The position numbers and the translations under genes are program-made. The notes under the pieces are model-generated. The model saw nothing but the letters and a program-made list of their open reading frames with translations, was not told the origin of the DNA and did not search any database. From Auanema rhodensis (Eukaryota; Nematoda; Chromadorea; Rhabditida; Rhabditidae), in NCBI GenBank assembly GCA_964057225.1, contig OZ059895.1, positions 22,826,688 to 22,890,687 on the forward strand: a stretch of DNA of 64,000 nucleotides. The letters are read 5' to 3'. Below are positions 1 through 11,132 of this stretch, piece by piece. How positions within the stretch are numbered: the stretch's first letter is position 1; every line of letters starts with the position of its first letter.

Positions 1-81
1 CATACACTAATGCATCATTTTTCAAACGATCATAACTAATTTTTGTATTAAGCGTTTCTCCATGTAGTATAGTGCATTCGA

Positions 82-140
82 TGCGGATTTTTAAGCTGCG
101 TCGATCTGTGTTATCAGATTTGCGCTAGCTTAAAAATGCA
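82..140. other. Nested dyad / potential hairpin or cruciform, repeated in every monomer
   Basis: Arms at 87-97 ('atttttaagct') and 127-137 ('agcttaaaaat') are exact reverse complements over 11 bp. Outside them TGC (82-84) pairs with GCA (138-140) past a 2-nt bulge. Inside, GCG (98-100) pairs with CGC (123-125) past a 1-nt bulge at 126, and ATCTG (104-108) pairs with CAGAT (115-119), leaving a 6-nt loop, TGTTAT. The 59-nt stretch can therefore fold almost end to end as DNA or RNA. Common class variants avoid the main stem: 85A lies in the bulge and 110T in the loop. Private changes that touch it are few (for example 127T in the monomer at 6670). Dyads are common in satellite DNA; a role here is unproven. 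Confidence 0.85.
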
Positions 141-155
141 CCGAGATATCAACTG

Positions 156-175
156 ATATAAGTTCACACTTATAT
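156..175. other. 8-bp-arm inverted repeat in every monomer
   Basis: ATATAAGT (156-163) and ACTTATAT (168-175) are perfect reverse complements with a 4-nt spacer, TCAC. A second dyad overlaps it: ATATCA (146-151) and TGATAT (154-159) with a 2-nt spacer. Together with the hairpin at 82-140 they make the 82-175 part of the monomer a run of palindromes. Classes B, E and J carry 161T, and K carries 173G, each of which breaks one base pair of this stem. The 166C change of P and S lies in the spacer. Confidence 0.8.
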
Positions 176-287
176 CCTCGATTTTCACCCTGAAGAATTA
201 ATTTTTTCGTTGAATAACATTGTCCATCGTCTTTGCCTTGAAAAAAGGAATCTAAAAACATCTACTTTTTGCTAAATTATTTTGAAA

Positions 288-299
288 TTTTTCGAAAAA
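288..299. other. 12-bp palindrome tttttcgaaaaa inside an A/T-tract-rich stretch
   Basis: The sequence at 288-299 is self-complementary and holds a TTCGAA site. It sits in a segment (about 240-320) where runs of four to six A or T recur every 6-14 bp, a composition that favours intrinsic curvature. Class E adds a second TTCGAA at 282-287 through the 283C change. The six S monomers lack this palindrome because their deletion ends at its right edge. Confidence 0.75.
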
Positions 300-361
300 A
301 TTTTTGTCAAAATGTTTTTGGAAGCAATGTTGAGTGTACATGGAAACTCAACATACACTAA
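294..361. other. Invariant segment of the monomer (294-351 plus 1-10)
   Basis: While typing all 184 copies I recorded about 35-40 variable positions, spread from 11 to 293. I saw none from 294 to 351 or from 1 to 10 of the next unit. This 68-bp stretch contains the junction dyad and two T tracts. It is retained in the short S monomers, whose deletion stops within a few bases of its left edge. The pattern would fit a protein-binding site, or a tract homogenised more efficiently than the rest. It was assessed by eye only. Confidence 0.65.
327..354. other. 9-bp-arm dyad across the monomer junction
   Basis: ATGTTGAGT (327-335) and ACTCAACAT (346-354, running into monomer 2) are exact reverse complements with a 10-nt spacer that itself contains the start of TGTACA (336-340 with 335). 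The same dyad lies at each unit junction throughout the window, including next to the S monomers, because the S deletion spares it. It falls inside the invariant segment described separately. Confidence 0.8.
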
Positions 362-2457
362 TGCATCATTTTTCAAACGATCATAACTAATTTTTGTATT
401 AAGCGTTTCTCAATGTAGTATAGTGCATTCGATGCGGATTTTTAAGCTGCGTCGATCTGTGTTATCAGATTTGCGCTAGCTTAAAAATGCACCGAGATAT
501 CAACTGATATATGTTCACACTTATATCCTCGATTTTCACCCTGAAGAATTAATTTTTTTGTTGAATAACAATGTCCATCGTCTTTGCCTTGAAAAAAGGA
601 ATCTAAAAACATCTACTTTTTGCTAAATTATTTTGAAATTTTTGGAAAAAATTTTTGTCAAAATGTTTTTGGAAGCAATGTTGAGTGTACATGGAAACTC
701 AACATACACTAATGCATCATTTTTCAAACGATCATAACTAATTTTTGTATTAAGCGTTTCTCCATGTAGTATAGTGCATTCGATGCGGATTTTTAAGCTG
801 CGTCGATCTGTGTTATCAGATTTGCGCTAGCTTAAAAATGCACCGAGATATCAACTGATATAAGTTCACACTTATATCCTCGATTTTCACCCTGAAGAAT
901 TAATTTTTTCGTTGAATAACATTGTCCATCGTCTTTGCCTTGAAAAAAGAAATCTAAAAACATCTACTTTTTGCTAAATTATTTTGAAATTTTTCGAAAA
1001 AATTTTTGTCAAAATGTTTTTGGAAGCAATGTTGAGTGTACATGGAAACTCAACATACACTAATGCATCATTTTTCAAACGATCATAACTAATTTTTGTA
1101 TTAAGCGTTTCTCCATGTAGTATAGTGCATTCGATGCGGATTTTTAAGCTGCGTCGATCTGTGTTATCAGATTTGCGCTAGCTTAAAAATGCACCGAGAT
1201 ATCAACTGATATAAGTTCACACTTATATCCTCGATTTTCACCCTGAAGAATTAATTTTTTCGTTGAATAACATTGTCCATCGTCTTTGCCTTGAAAAAAG
1301 GAATCTAAAAACATCTACTTTTTGCTAAATTATTTTGAAATTTTTCGAAAAAATTTTTGTCAAAATGTTTTTGGAAGCAATGTTGAGTGTACATGGAAAC
1401 TCAACATACACTAAGGCATCATTTTTCAAACGATCATAACTAATTTTTGTATTAAGCGTTTCTCAATGTAGTATAGTGCATTCGATGCAGATTTTTAAGC
1501 TGCGTCGATCTGTGTTATCAGATTTGCGCTAGCTTAAAAATGCACCGAGATATCAACTGATATAAGTTCACACTTATATCCTCGATTTTCACCCTGAAGA
1601 ATCAATTTTTTCGTTGAATAACATTGTCCATCGTCTTTGCCTTGAAAAAAGGAATCTAAAAACATCTACTTTTTGCTAAATTATTTTGAAATTTTTCGAA
1701 AAAATTTTTGTCAAAATGTTTTTGGAAGCAATGTTGAGTGTACATGGAAACTCAACATACACTAATGCATCATTTTTCAAACGATCATAACTAATTTTTG
1801 TATTAAGCGTTTCTCCATGTAGTATAGTGCATTCGATGCGGATTTTTAAGCTGCGTCGATCTGTGTTATCAGATTTGCGCTAGCTTAAAAATGCACCGAG
1901 ATATCAACTGATATAAGTTCACACTTATATCCTCGATTTTCACCCTGAAGAATTAATTTTTTCGTTGAATAACATTGTCCATCGTCTTTGCCTTGAAAAA
2001 AGGAATCTAAAAACATCTACTTTTTGCTAAATTATTTTGAAATTTTTCGAAAAAATTTTTGTCAAAATGTTTTTGGAAGCAATGTTGAGTGTACATGGAA
2101 ACTCAACATACACTAATGCATCATTTTTCAAACGATCATAACTAATTTTTGTATTAAGCGTTTCTCCATGTAGTATAGTGCATTCGATGCGGATTTTTAA
2201 GCTGCGTCGATCTGTGTTATCAGATTTGCGCTAGCTTAAAAATGCACCGAGATATCAACTGATATAAGTTCACACTTATATCCTCGATTTTCACCCTGAA
2301 GAATTAATTTTTTCGTTGAATAACATTGTCCATCGTCTTTGCCTTGAAAAAAGGAATCTAAAAACATCTACTTTTTGCTAAATTATTTTGAAATTTTTCG
2401 AAAAAATTTTTGTCAAAATGTTTTTGGAAGCAATGTTGAGTGTACATGGAAACTCAA

Positions 2458-5400
2458 CATACACTAATGCATCATTTTTCAAACGATCATAACTAATTTT
2501 TGTATTAAGCGTTTCTCAATGTAGTATAGTGCATTCGATGCGGATTTTTAAGCTGCGTCGATCTGTGTTATCAGATTTGCGCTAGCTTAAAAATGCACCG
2601 AGATATCAACTGATATATGTTCACACTTATATCCTCGATTTTCACCCTGAAGAATTAATTTTTTCGTTGAATAACAATGTCCATCGTCTTTGCCTTGAAA
2701 AAAGGAATCTAAAAACATCTACTTTTTGCTAAATTATTTCGAAATTTTTCGAAAAAATTTTTGTCAAAATGTTTTTGGAAGCAATGTTGAGTGTACATGG
2801 AAACTCAACATACACTAATGCATCATTTTTCAAACGATCATAACTAATTTTTGTATTAAGCGTTTCTCCATGTAGTATAGTGCATTCGATGCGGATTTTT
2901 AAGCTGCGTCGATCTGTGTTATCAGATTTGCGCTAGCTTAAAAATGCACCGAGATATCAACTGATATAAGTTCACACTTATATCCTCGATTTTCACCCTG
3001 AAGAATTAATTTTTTCGTTGAATAACATTGTCCATCGTCTTTGCCTTGAAAAAAGGAATCTAAAAACATCTACTTTTTGCTAAATTATTTTGAAATTTTT
3101 TGAAAAAATTTTTGTCAAAATGTTTTTGGAAGCAATGTTGAGTGTACATGGAAACTCAACATACACTAATGCATCATTTTTCAAACAATCATAACTAATT
3201 TTTGAATTAAGCGTTTCTCAATGTAGTATAGTGCATTCGATGCAGATTTTTAAGCTGCGTCGATCTGTGTTATCAGATTTGCGCTAGCTTAAAAATGCAC
3301 CGAGATATCAACTGATATAAGTTCACACTTATATCCTCGATTTTCACCCTGAAGAATTAATTTTTTCGTTGAATAACAATGTCCATCGTCTTTGCCTTGA
3401 AAAAAGAAATCTAAAAACATCTACTTTTTGCTAAATTATTTTGAAATTTTTCGAAAAAATTTTTGTCAAAATGTTTTTGGAAGCAATGTTGAGTGTACAT
3501 GGAAACTCAACATACACTAATGCATCATTTTTCAAACGATCATAACTAATTTTTGTATTAAGCGTTTCTCAATGTAGTATAGTGCATTCGATGCAGATTT
3601 TTAAGCTGCGTCGATCTGTGTTATCAGATTTGCGCTAGCTTAAAAATGCACCGAGATATCAACTGATATAAGTTCACACTTATATCCTCGATTTTCACCC
3701 TGAAGAATTAATTTTTTCGTTGAATAACATTGTCCATCGTCTTTGCCTTGAAAAAAGGAATCTAAAAACATCTACTTTTTGCTAAATTATTTTGAAATTT
3801 TTCGAAAAAATTTTTGTCAAAATGTTTTTGGAAGCAATGTTGAGTGTACATGGAAACTCAACATACACTAATGCATCATTTTTCAAACGATCATAACTAA
3901 TTTTTGTATTAAGCGTTTCTCCATGTAGTATAGTGCATTCGATGCGGATTTTTAAGCTGCGTCGATCTGTGTTATCAGATTTGCGCTAGCTTAAAAATGC
4001 ACCGAGATATCAACTGATATAAGTTCACACTTATATCCTCGATTTTCACCCTGAAGAATTAATTTTTTCGTTGAATAACATTGTCCATCGTCTTTGCCTT
4101 GAAAAAAGGAATCTAAAAACATCTACTTTTTGCTAAATTATTTTGAAATTTTTCGAAAAAATTTTTGTCAAAATGTTTTTGGAAGCAATGTTGAGTGTAC
4201 ATGGAAACTCAACATACACTAATGCATCATTTTTCAAACGATCATAACTAAATTTTGTATTAAGCGTTTCTCCATGTAGTATAGTGCATTCGATGCGGAT
4301 TTTTAAGCTGCGTCGATCTGTGTTATCAGATTTGCGCTAGCTTAAAAATGCACCGAGATATCAACTGATATAAGTTCACACTTATATCCTCGATTTTCAC
4401 CCTGAAGAATTAATTTTTTCGTTGAATAACATTGTCCATCGTCTTTGCCTTGAAAAAAGGAATCTAAAAACATCTACTTTTTGCTAAATTATTTTGAAAT
4501 TTTTCGAAAAAATTTTTGTCAAAATGTTTTTGGAAGCAATGTTGAGTGTACATGGAAACTCAACATACACTAATGCATCATTTTTCAAACGATCATAACT
4601 AATTTTTGTATTAAGCGTTTCTCCATGTAGTATAGTGCATTCGATGCGGATTTTTAAGCTGCGTCGATCTGTGTTATCAGATTTGCGCTAGCTTAAAAAT
4701 GCACCAAGATATCAACTGATATAAGTTCACACTTATATCCTCGATTTTCACCCTGAAGAATTAATTTTTTCGTTGAATAACAATGTCCATCGTCTTTGCC
4801 TTGAAAAAAGAAATCTAAAAACATCTACTTTTTGCTAAATTATTTTGAAATTTTTCGAAAAAATTTTTGTCAAAATGTTTTTGGAAGCAATGTTGAGTGT
4901 ACATGGAAACTCAACATACACTAATGCATCATTTTTCAAACGATCATAACTAATTTTTGTATTAAGCGTTTCTCAATGTAGTATAGTGCATTCGATGCAG
5001 ATTTTTAAGCTGCGTCGATCTGTGTTATCAGATTTGCGCTAGCTTAAAAATGCACCGAGATATCAACTGATATAAGTTCACACTTATATCCTCGATTTTC
5101 ACCCTGAAGAATTAATTTTTTCGTTGAATAACATTGTCCATCGTCTTTGCCTTGAAAAAAGGAATCTAAAAACATCTACTTTTTGCTAAATTATTTTGAA
5201 ATTTTTCGAAAAAATTTTTGTCAAAATGTTTTTGGAAGCAATGTTGAGTGTACATGGAAACTCAACATACACTAATGCATCATTTTTCAAACGATCATAA
5301 CTAATTTTTGTATTAAGCGTTTCTCCATGTAGTATAGTGCATTCGATGCGGATTTTTAAGCTGCGTCGATCTGTGTTATCAGATTTGCGCTAGCTTAAAA

Positions 5401-5616
5401 ATGCACCGAGATATCAACTGATATAAGTTCACACTTATATCCTCGATTTTCACCCTGAAGAATTAATTTTTTCGTTGAATAACATTGTCCATCGTCTTTG
5501 CCTTGAAAAAAGGAATCTAAAAACATCTACTTTTTGCTAAATTATTTTGAAATTTTTCGAAAAAATTTTTGTCAAAATGTTTTTGGAAGCAATGTTGAGT
5601 GTACATGGAAACTCAA
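2458..5616 (+). repeat. 9-monomer segment E R F W R R H W R, copy 1
   Basis: 3159 bp. Private markers: 293T in the R after E, 46A in F ('tttttgaatt'), 40A in the R before H and 143A in H ('caccaagat'). It recurs at 21463 and, modified, at 56965. Confidence 0.8.
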
Positions 5617-6669
5617 CATACACTAATGCATCATTTTTCAAACGATCATAACTAAATTTTGTATTAAGCGTTTCTCCATGTAGTATAGTGCATTCGATGC
5701 GGATTTTTAAGCTGCGTCGATCTGTGTTATCAGATTTGCGCTAGCTTAAAAATGCACCGAGATATCAACTGATATAAGTTCACACTTATATCCTCGATTT
5801 TCACCCTGAAGAATTAATTTTTTCGTTGAATAACATTGTCCATCGTCTTTGCCTTGAAAAAAGGAATCTAAAAACATCTACTTTTTGCTAAATTATTTTG
5901 AAATTTTTCGAAAAAATTTTTGTCAAAATGTTTTTGGAAGCAATGTTGAGTGTACATGGAAACTCAACATACACTAATGCATCATTTTTCAAACGATCAT
6001 AACTAATTTTTGTATTAAGCGTTTCTCCATGTAGTATAGTGCATTCGATGCGGATTTTTAAGCTGCGTCGATCTGTGTTATCAGATTTGCGCTAGCTTAA
6101 AAATGCACCGAGATATCAACTGATATAAGTTCACACTTATATCCTCGATTTTCACCCTGAAGAATTAATTTTTTCGTTGAATAACATTGTCCATCGTCTT
6201 TGCCTTGAAAAAAGGAATCTAAAAACATCTACTTTTTGCTAAATTATTTTGAAATTTTTCGAAAAAATTTTTGTCAAAATGTTTTTGGAAGCAATGTTGA
6301 GTGTACATGGAAACTCAACATACACTAATGCATCATTTTTCAAACGATCATAACTAATTTTTGTATTAAGCGTTTCTCAATGTAGTATAGTGCATTCGAT
6401 GCGGATTTTTAAGCTGCGTCGATCTGTGTTATCAGATTTGCGCTAGCTTAAAAATGCACCGAGATATCAACTGATATATGTTCACACTTATATCCTCGAT
6501 TTTCACCCTGAAGAATTAATTTTTTCGTTGAATAACAATGTCCATCGTCTTTGCCTTGAAAAAAGGAATCTAAAAACATCTACTTTTTGCTAAATTATTT
6601 CGAAATTTTTCGAAAAAATTTTTGTCAAAATGTTTTTGGAAGCAATGTTGAGTGTACATGGAAACTCAA

Positions 6670-8424
6670 CATACACTAATGCATCATTTTTCAAACGATC
6701 ATAACTAATTTTTGTATTAAGCGTTTCTCCATGTAGTATAGTGCATTCGATGCGGATTTTTAAGCTGCGTCGATCTGTGTTATCAGATTTGCGCTTGCTT
6801 AAAAATGCACCGAGATATCAACTGATATAAGTTCACACTTATATCCTCGATTTTCACCCTGAAGAATTAATTTTTTCGTTGAATAACAATGTCCATCGTC
6901 TTTGCCTTAAAAAAAGAAATCTAAAAACATCTACTTCTTGCTAAATTATTTTGAAATTTTTCGAAAAAATTTTTGTCAAAATGTTTTTGGAAGCAATGTT
7001 GAGTGTACATGGAAACTCAACATACACTAATGCATCATTTTTCAAACGATCATAACTAATTTTTGTATTAAGCGTTTCTCAATGTAGTATAGTGCATTCG
7101 ATGCGGATTTTTAAGCTGCGTCGATCTGTGTTATCAGATTTGCGCTAGCTTAAAAATGCACCGAGATATCAACTGATATATGTTCACACTTATATCCTCG
7201 ATTTTCACCCTGAAGAATTAATTTTTTCGTTGAATAACAATGTCCATCGTCTTTGCCTTGAAAAAAGGAATCTAAAAACATCTACTTTTTGCTAAATTAT
7301 TTTGAAATTTTTCGAAAAAATTTTTGTCAAAATGTTTTTGGAAGCAATGTTGAGTGTACATGGAAACTCAACATACACTAATGCATCATTTTTCAAACGA
7401 TCATAACTAATTTTTGTATTAAGCGTTTCTCCATGTAGTATAGTGCATTCGATGCGGATTTTTAAGCTGCGTCGATCTGTGTTATCAGATTTGCGCTAGC
7501 TTAAAAATGCACCGAGATATCAACTGATATATGTTCACACTTATATCCTCGATTTTCACCCTGAAGAATTAATTTTTTCGTTGAATAACAATGTCCATCG
7601 TCTTTGCCTTGAAAAAAGGAATCTAAAAACATCTACTTTTTGCTAAATTATTTTGAAATTTTTCGAAAAAATTTTTGTCAAAATGTTTTTGGAAGCAATG
7701 TTGAGTGTACATGGAAACTCAACATACACTAATGCATCATTTTTCAAACGATCATAACTAATTTTTGTATTAAGCGTTTCTCCATGTAGTATAGTGCATT
7801 CGATGCGGATTTTTAAGCTGCGTCGATCTGTGTTATCAGATTTGCGCTAGCTTAAAAATGCACCGAGATATCAACTGATATAAGTTCACACTTATATCCT
7901 CGATTTTCACCCTGAAGAATTAATTTTTTCGTTGAATAACAATGTCCATCGTCTTTGCCTTAAAAAAAGAAATCTAAAAACATCTACTTCTTGCTAAATT
8001 ATTTTGAAATTTTTCGAAAAAATTTTTGTCAAAATGTTTTTGGAAGCAATGTTGAGTGTACATGGAAACTCAACATACACTAATGCATCATTTTTCAAAC
8101 GATCATAACTAATTTTTGTATTAAGCGTTTCTCAATGTAGTATAGTGCATTCGATGCGGATTTTTAAGCTGCGTCGATCTGTGTTATCAGATTTGCGCTA
8201 GCTTAAAAATGCACCGAGATATCAACTGATATATGTTCACACTTATATCCTCGATTTTCACCCTGAAGAATTAATTTTTTCGTTGAATAACAATGTCCAT
8301 CGTCTTTGCCTTGAAAAAAGGAATCTAAAAACATCTACTTTTTGCTAAATTATTTTGAAATTTTTCGAAAAAATTTTTGTCAAAATGTTTTTGGAAGCAA
8401 TGTTGAGTGTACATGGAAACTCAA
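6670..8424 (+). repeat. I B J I B run (triplet duplication with one J missing)
   Basis: Monomers 20-24. I carries 220A, 240A, 248A and 268C; J is an R left half with a B right half. The first I has a private 127T that destroys its NheI site. Confidence 0.78.
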
Positions 8425-10530
8425 CATACACTAATGCATCATTTTTCAAACGATCATAACTAATTTTTGTATTAAGCGTTTCTCCATGTAGTATAGTGCA
8501 TTCGATGCGGATTTTTAAGCTGCGTCGATCTGTGTTATCAGATTTGCGCTAGCTTAAAAATGCACCGAGATATCAACTGATATAAGTTCACACTTATATC
8601 CTCGATTTTCACCCTGAAGAATTAATTTTTTCGTTGAATAACATTGTCCATCGTCTTTGCCTTGAAAAAAGAAATCTAAAAACATCTACTTTTTGCTAAA
8701 TTATTTTGAAATTTTTCGAAAAAATTTTTGTCAAAATGTTTTTGGAAGCAATGTTGAGTGTACATGGAAACTCAACATACACTAATGCATCATTTTTCAA
8801 ACGATCATAACTAATTTTTGTATTAAGCGTTTCTCCATGTAGTATAGTGCATTCGATGCGGATTTTTAAGCTGCGTCGATCTGTGTTATCAGATTTGCGC
8901 TAGCTTAAAAATGCACCGAGATATCAACTGATATAAGTTCACACTTATATCCTCGATTTTCACCCTGAAGAATTAATTTTTTCGTTGAATAACATTGTCC
9001 ATCGTCTTTGCCTTGAAAAAAGGAATCTAAAAACATCTACTTTTTGCTAAATTATTTTGAAATTTTTCGAAAAAATTTTTGTCAAAATGTTTTTGGAAGC
9101 AATGTTGAGTGTACATGGAAACTCAACATACACTAAGGCATCATTTTTCAAACGATCATAACTAATTTTTGTATTAAGCGTTTCTAAATGTAGTATAGTG
9201 CATTCGATGCAGATTTTTAAGCTGCGTCGATCTGTGTTATCAGATTTGCGCTAGCTTAAAAATGCACCGAGATATCAACTGATATAAGTTCACACTTATA
9301 TCCTCGATTTTCACCCTGAAGAATCAATTTTTTCGTTGAATAACATTGTCCATCGTCTTTGCCTTGAAAAAAGGAATCTAAAAACATCTACTTTTTGCTA
9401 AATTATTTTGAAATTTTTCGAAAAAATTTTTGTCAAAATGTTTTTGGAAGCAATGTTGAGTGTACATGGAAACTCAACATACACTAATGCATCATTTTTC
9501 AAACGATCATAACTAATTTTTGTATTAAGCGTTTCTCCATGTAGTATAGTGCATTCGATGCGGATTTTTAAGCTGCGTCGATCTGTGTTATCAGATTTGC
9601 GCTAGCTTAAAAATGCACCGAGATATCAACTGATATAAGTTCACACTTATATCCTCGATTTTCACCCTGAAGAATTAATTTTTTCGTTGAATAACATTGT
9701 CCATCGTCTTTGCCTTGAAAAAAGGAATCTAAAAACATCTACTTTTTGCTAAATTATTTTGAAATTTTTCGAAAAAATTTTTGTCAAAATGTTTTTGGAA
9801 GCAATGTTGAGTGTACATGGAAACTCAACATACACTAATGCATCATTTTTCAAACGATCATAACTAATTTTTGTATTAAGCGTTTCTCAATGTAGTATAG
9901 TGCATTCGATGCAGATTTTTAAGCTGCGTCGATCTGTGTTATCAGATTTGCGCTAGCTTAAAAATGCACCGAGATATCAACTGATATAAGTTCACACTTA
10001 TATCCTCGATTTTCACCCTGAAGAATTAATTTTTTCGTTGAATAACATTGTCCATCGTCTTTGCCTTGAAAAAAGGAATCTAAAAACATCTACTTTCTGC
10101 TAAATTATTTTGAAATTTTTCGAAAAAATTTTTGTCAAAATGTTTTTGGAAGCAATGTTGAGTGTACATGGAAACTCAACATACACTAATGCATCATTTT
10201 TCAAACGATCATAACTAATTTTTGTATTAAGCGTTTCTCCATGTAGTATAGTGCATTCGATGCGGATTTTTAAGCTGCGTCGATCTGTGTTATCAGATTT
10301 GCGCTAGCTTAAAAATGCACCGAGATATCAACTGATATAAGTTCACACTTATATCCTCGATTTTCACCCTGAAGAATTAATTTTTTCGTTGAATAACAAT
10401 GTCCATCGTCTTTGCCTTGAAAAAAGAAATCTAAAAACATCTACTTTTTGCTAAATTATTTTGAAATTTTTCGAAAAAATTTTTGTCAAAATGTTTTTGG
10501 AAGCAATGTTGAGTGTACATGGAAACTCAA

Positions 10531-10881
10531 CATACACTAATGCATCATTTTTCAAACGATCATAACTAATTTTTATATTAAGCGTTTCTCAATGTAGTAT
10601 AGTGCATTCGATGCGGATTTTTAAGCTGCGTCGATCTGTGTTATCAGATTTGCGCTAGCTTAAAAATGCACCGAGATATCAACTGATATAAGTTCACACT
10701 TAGATCCTCGATTTTCACCCTGAAGAATTAATTTTTTTGTTGAATAACAATGTCCATCGTCTTTGCCTTGAAAAAACAAATCTAAAAACAACTACTTTTC
10801 GCTAAATTATTTTGAAATTTTTCGAAAAAATTTTTGTCAAAATGTTTTTGGAAGCAATGTTGAGTGTACATGGAAACTCAA
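10531..10881 (+). repeat. Divergent monomer K, copy 1
   Basis: K is the most divergent full-length class, with 45A, 61A, 173G, 208T, 220A, 247C, 248A, 261A and 270C (about 2.6%). It stands directly before S here. 173G breaks a pair in the 156-175 hairpin and 208T removes the TTCG at 206-209. Confidence 0.88.
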
Positions 10882-11132
10882 CATACACTAATGCATCATT
10901 TTTCAAACGATCATAACTAATTTTTGTATTAAGCGTTTCTCAATGTAGTATAGTGCATTCGATGCGGATTTTTAAGCTGCGTCGATCTGTTTTATCAGAT
11001 TTGCGCTAGCTTAAAAATGCACCGAGATATCAACTGATATAAGTTCCCACTTATATCCTCGATTTTCACCCTGAAGAATTATTTTTGTCAAAATGTTTTT
11101 GGAAGCAATGTTGAGTGTACATGGAAACTCAA
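10882..11132 (+). repeat. Short monomer S, copy 1 (100-bp deletion)
   Basis: 251 bp: positions 1-199 of the unit joined to 300-351 (or 1-200 to 301-351, since one A is ambiguous), junction at 11080/11081. It carries 61A, 110T ('ctgttttat') and 166C ('gttcccact'). The lost segment holds the TTCGTTG motif, most A tracts and the 288-299 palindrome. All six S copies share the same junction and markers, so they descend from one deletion event. Confidence 0.95.

Larger units (their letters stand above)
1..351 (+). repeat. Reference monomer (class R), monomer 1
   Basis: This copy matches the commonest class: 72 of 184 complete monomers are R or R with a single private change. Key diagnostic bases are T11, G28, C61, G85, A161, T199, T220, G248 and T283. 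It carries single EcoRV (GATATC, 145-150) and NheI (GCTAGC, 124-129) sites, so most of the array should reduce to 351-bp units with either enzyme. TTCGAA lies at 291-296. The unit boundary is arbitrary: it follows the window start and has no biological meaning. The length is divisible by three, which keeps reading frames in phase across units, but all six frames are closed. 351 bp is close to twice a typical nucleosome repeat of about 175 bp; that link is inference. Confidence 0.97.
1..11132 (+). repeat. HOR block 1, 32 monomers
   Basis: Class order: R B Q R D R R E R F W R R H W R R R E I B J I B Q R D R W H K S. The block aligns almost monomer for monomer with 19357-30137. Relative to that copy it has an extra R (2107-2457) and an extra R R pair (5617-6318), and lacks one J and one Q. 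Shared private changes support common descent: 293T in the R after the first E, 40A in the second R of the R R H run, and 143A in the following H. The window starts at the block's first R, so a true left boundary cannot be shown. Confidence 0.8.

Noticed and set aside
61-80. TATA-like 'gtagtatagtgc' as a promoter in each monomer
   Set aside because: A/T-rich satellites contain such strings by chance; no initiator, transcript or terminator context supports a promoter.
205-221. Resemblance to the CENP-B box (TTCGTTG at 206-212 with an A at the expected place)
   Set aside because: The left half matches but the required CGGG in the right half is absent, and classes with 208T lose the TTCG. It is not a CENP-B box as defined in mammals.
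1-351. The 351-bp unit as an old dimer of two ~175-bp halves
   Set aside because: Only weak A/T-driven similarity is visible, for example 'aactaatttttgtattaa' against 'gaattaattttttcgttg'. No convincing half-to-half alignment was found by eye.
1-351. Identity with a named satellite such as the Drosophila 359-bp or a Tribolium ~360-bp family
   Set aside because: Unit length is similar, but I do not recognise the sequence and cannot search databases, so no family name is assigned.
327-354. Terminal inverted repeats of a MITE or other DNA transposon at the unit junction
   Set aside because: The 9-bp arms are separated by only 10 nt and lie within the continuous unit. There is no element body bounded by them and no target-site duplication.
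275-475. A 67-codon stop-free stretch on the minus strand across each monomer junction, in phase because 351 is divisible by three
   Set aside because: It has no ATG in frame, is closed by a stop in every unit, and a stretch of this size somewhere in six frames is not surprising at this composition. It repeats only because the satellite repeats.
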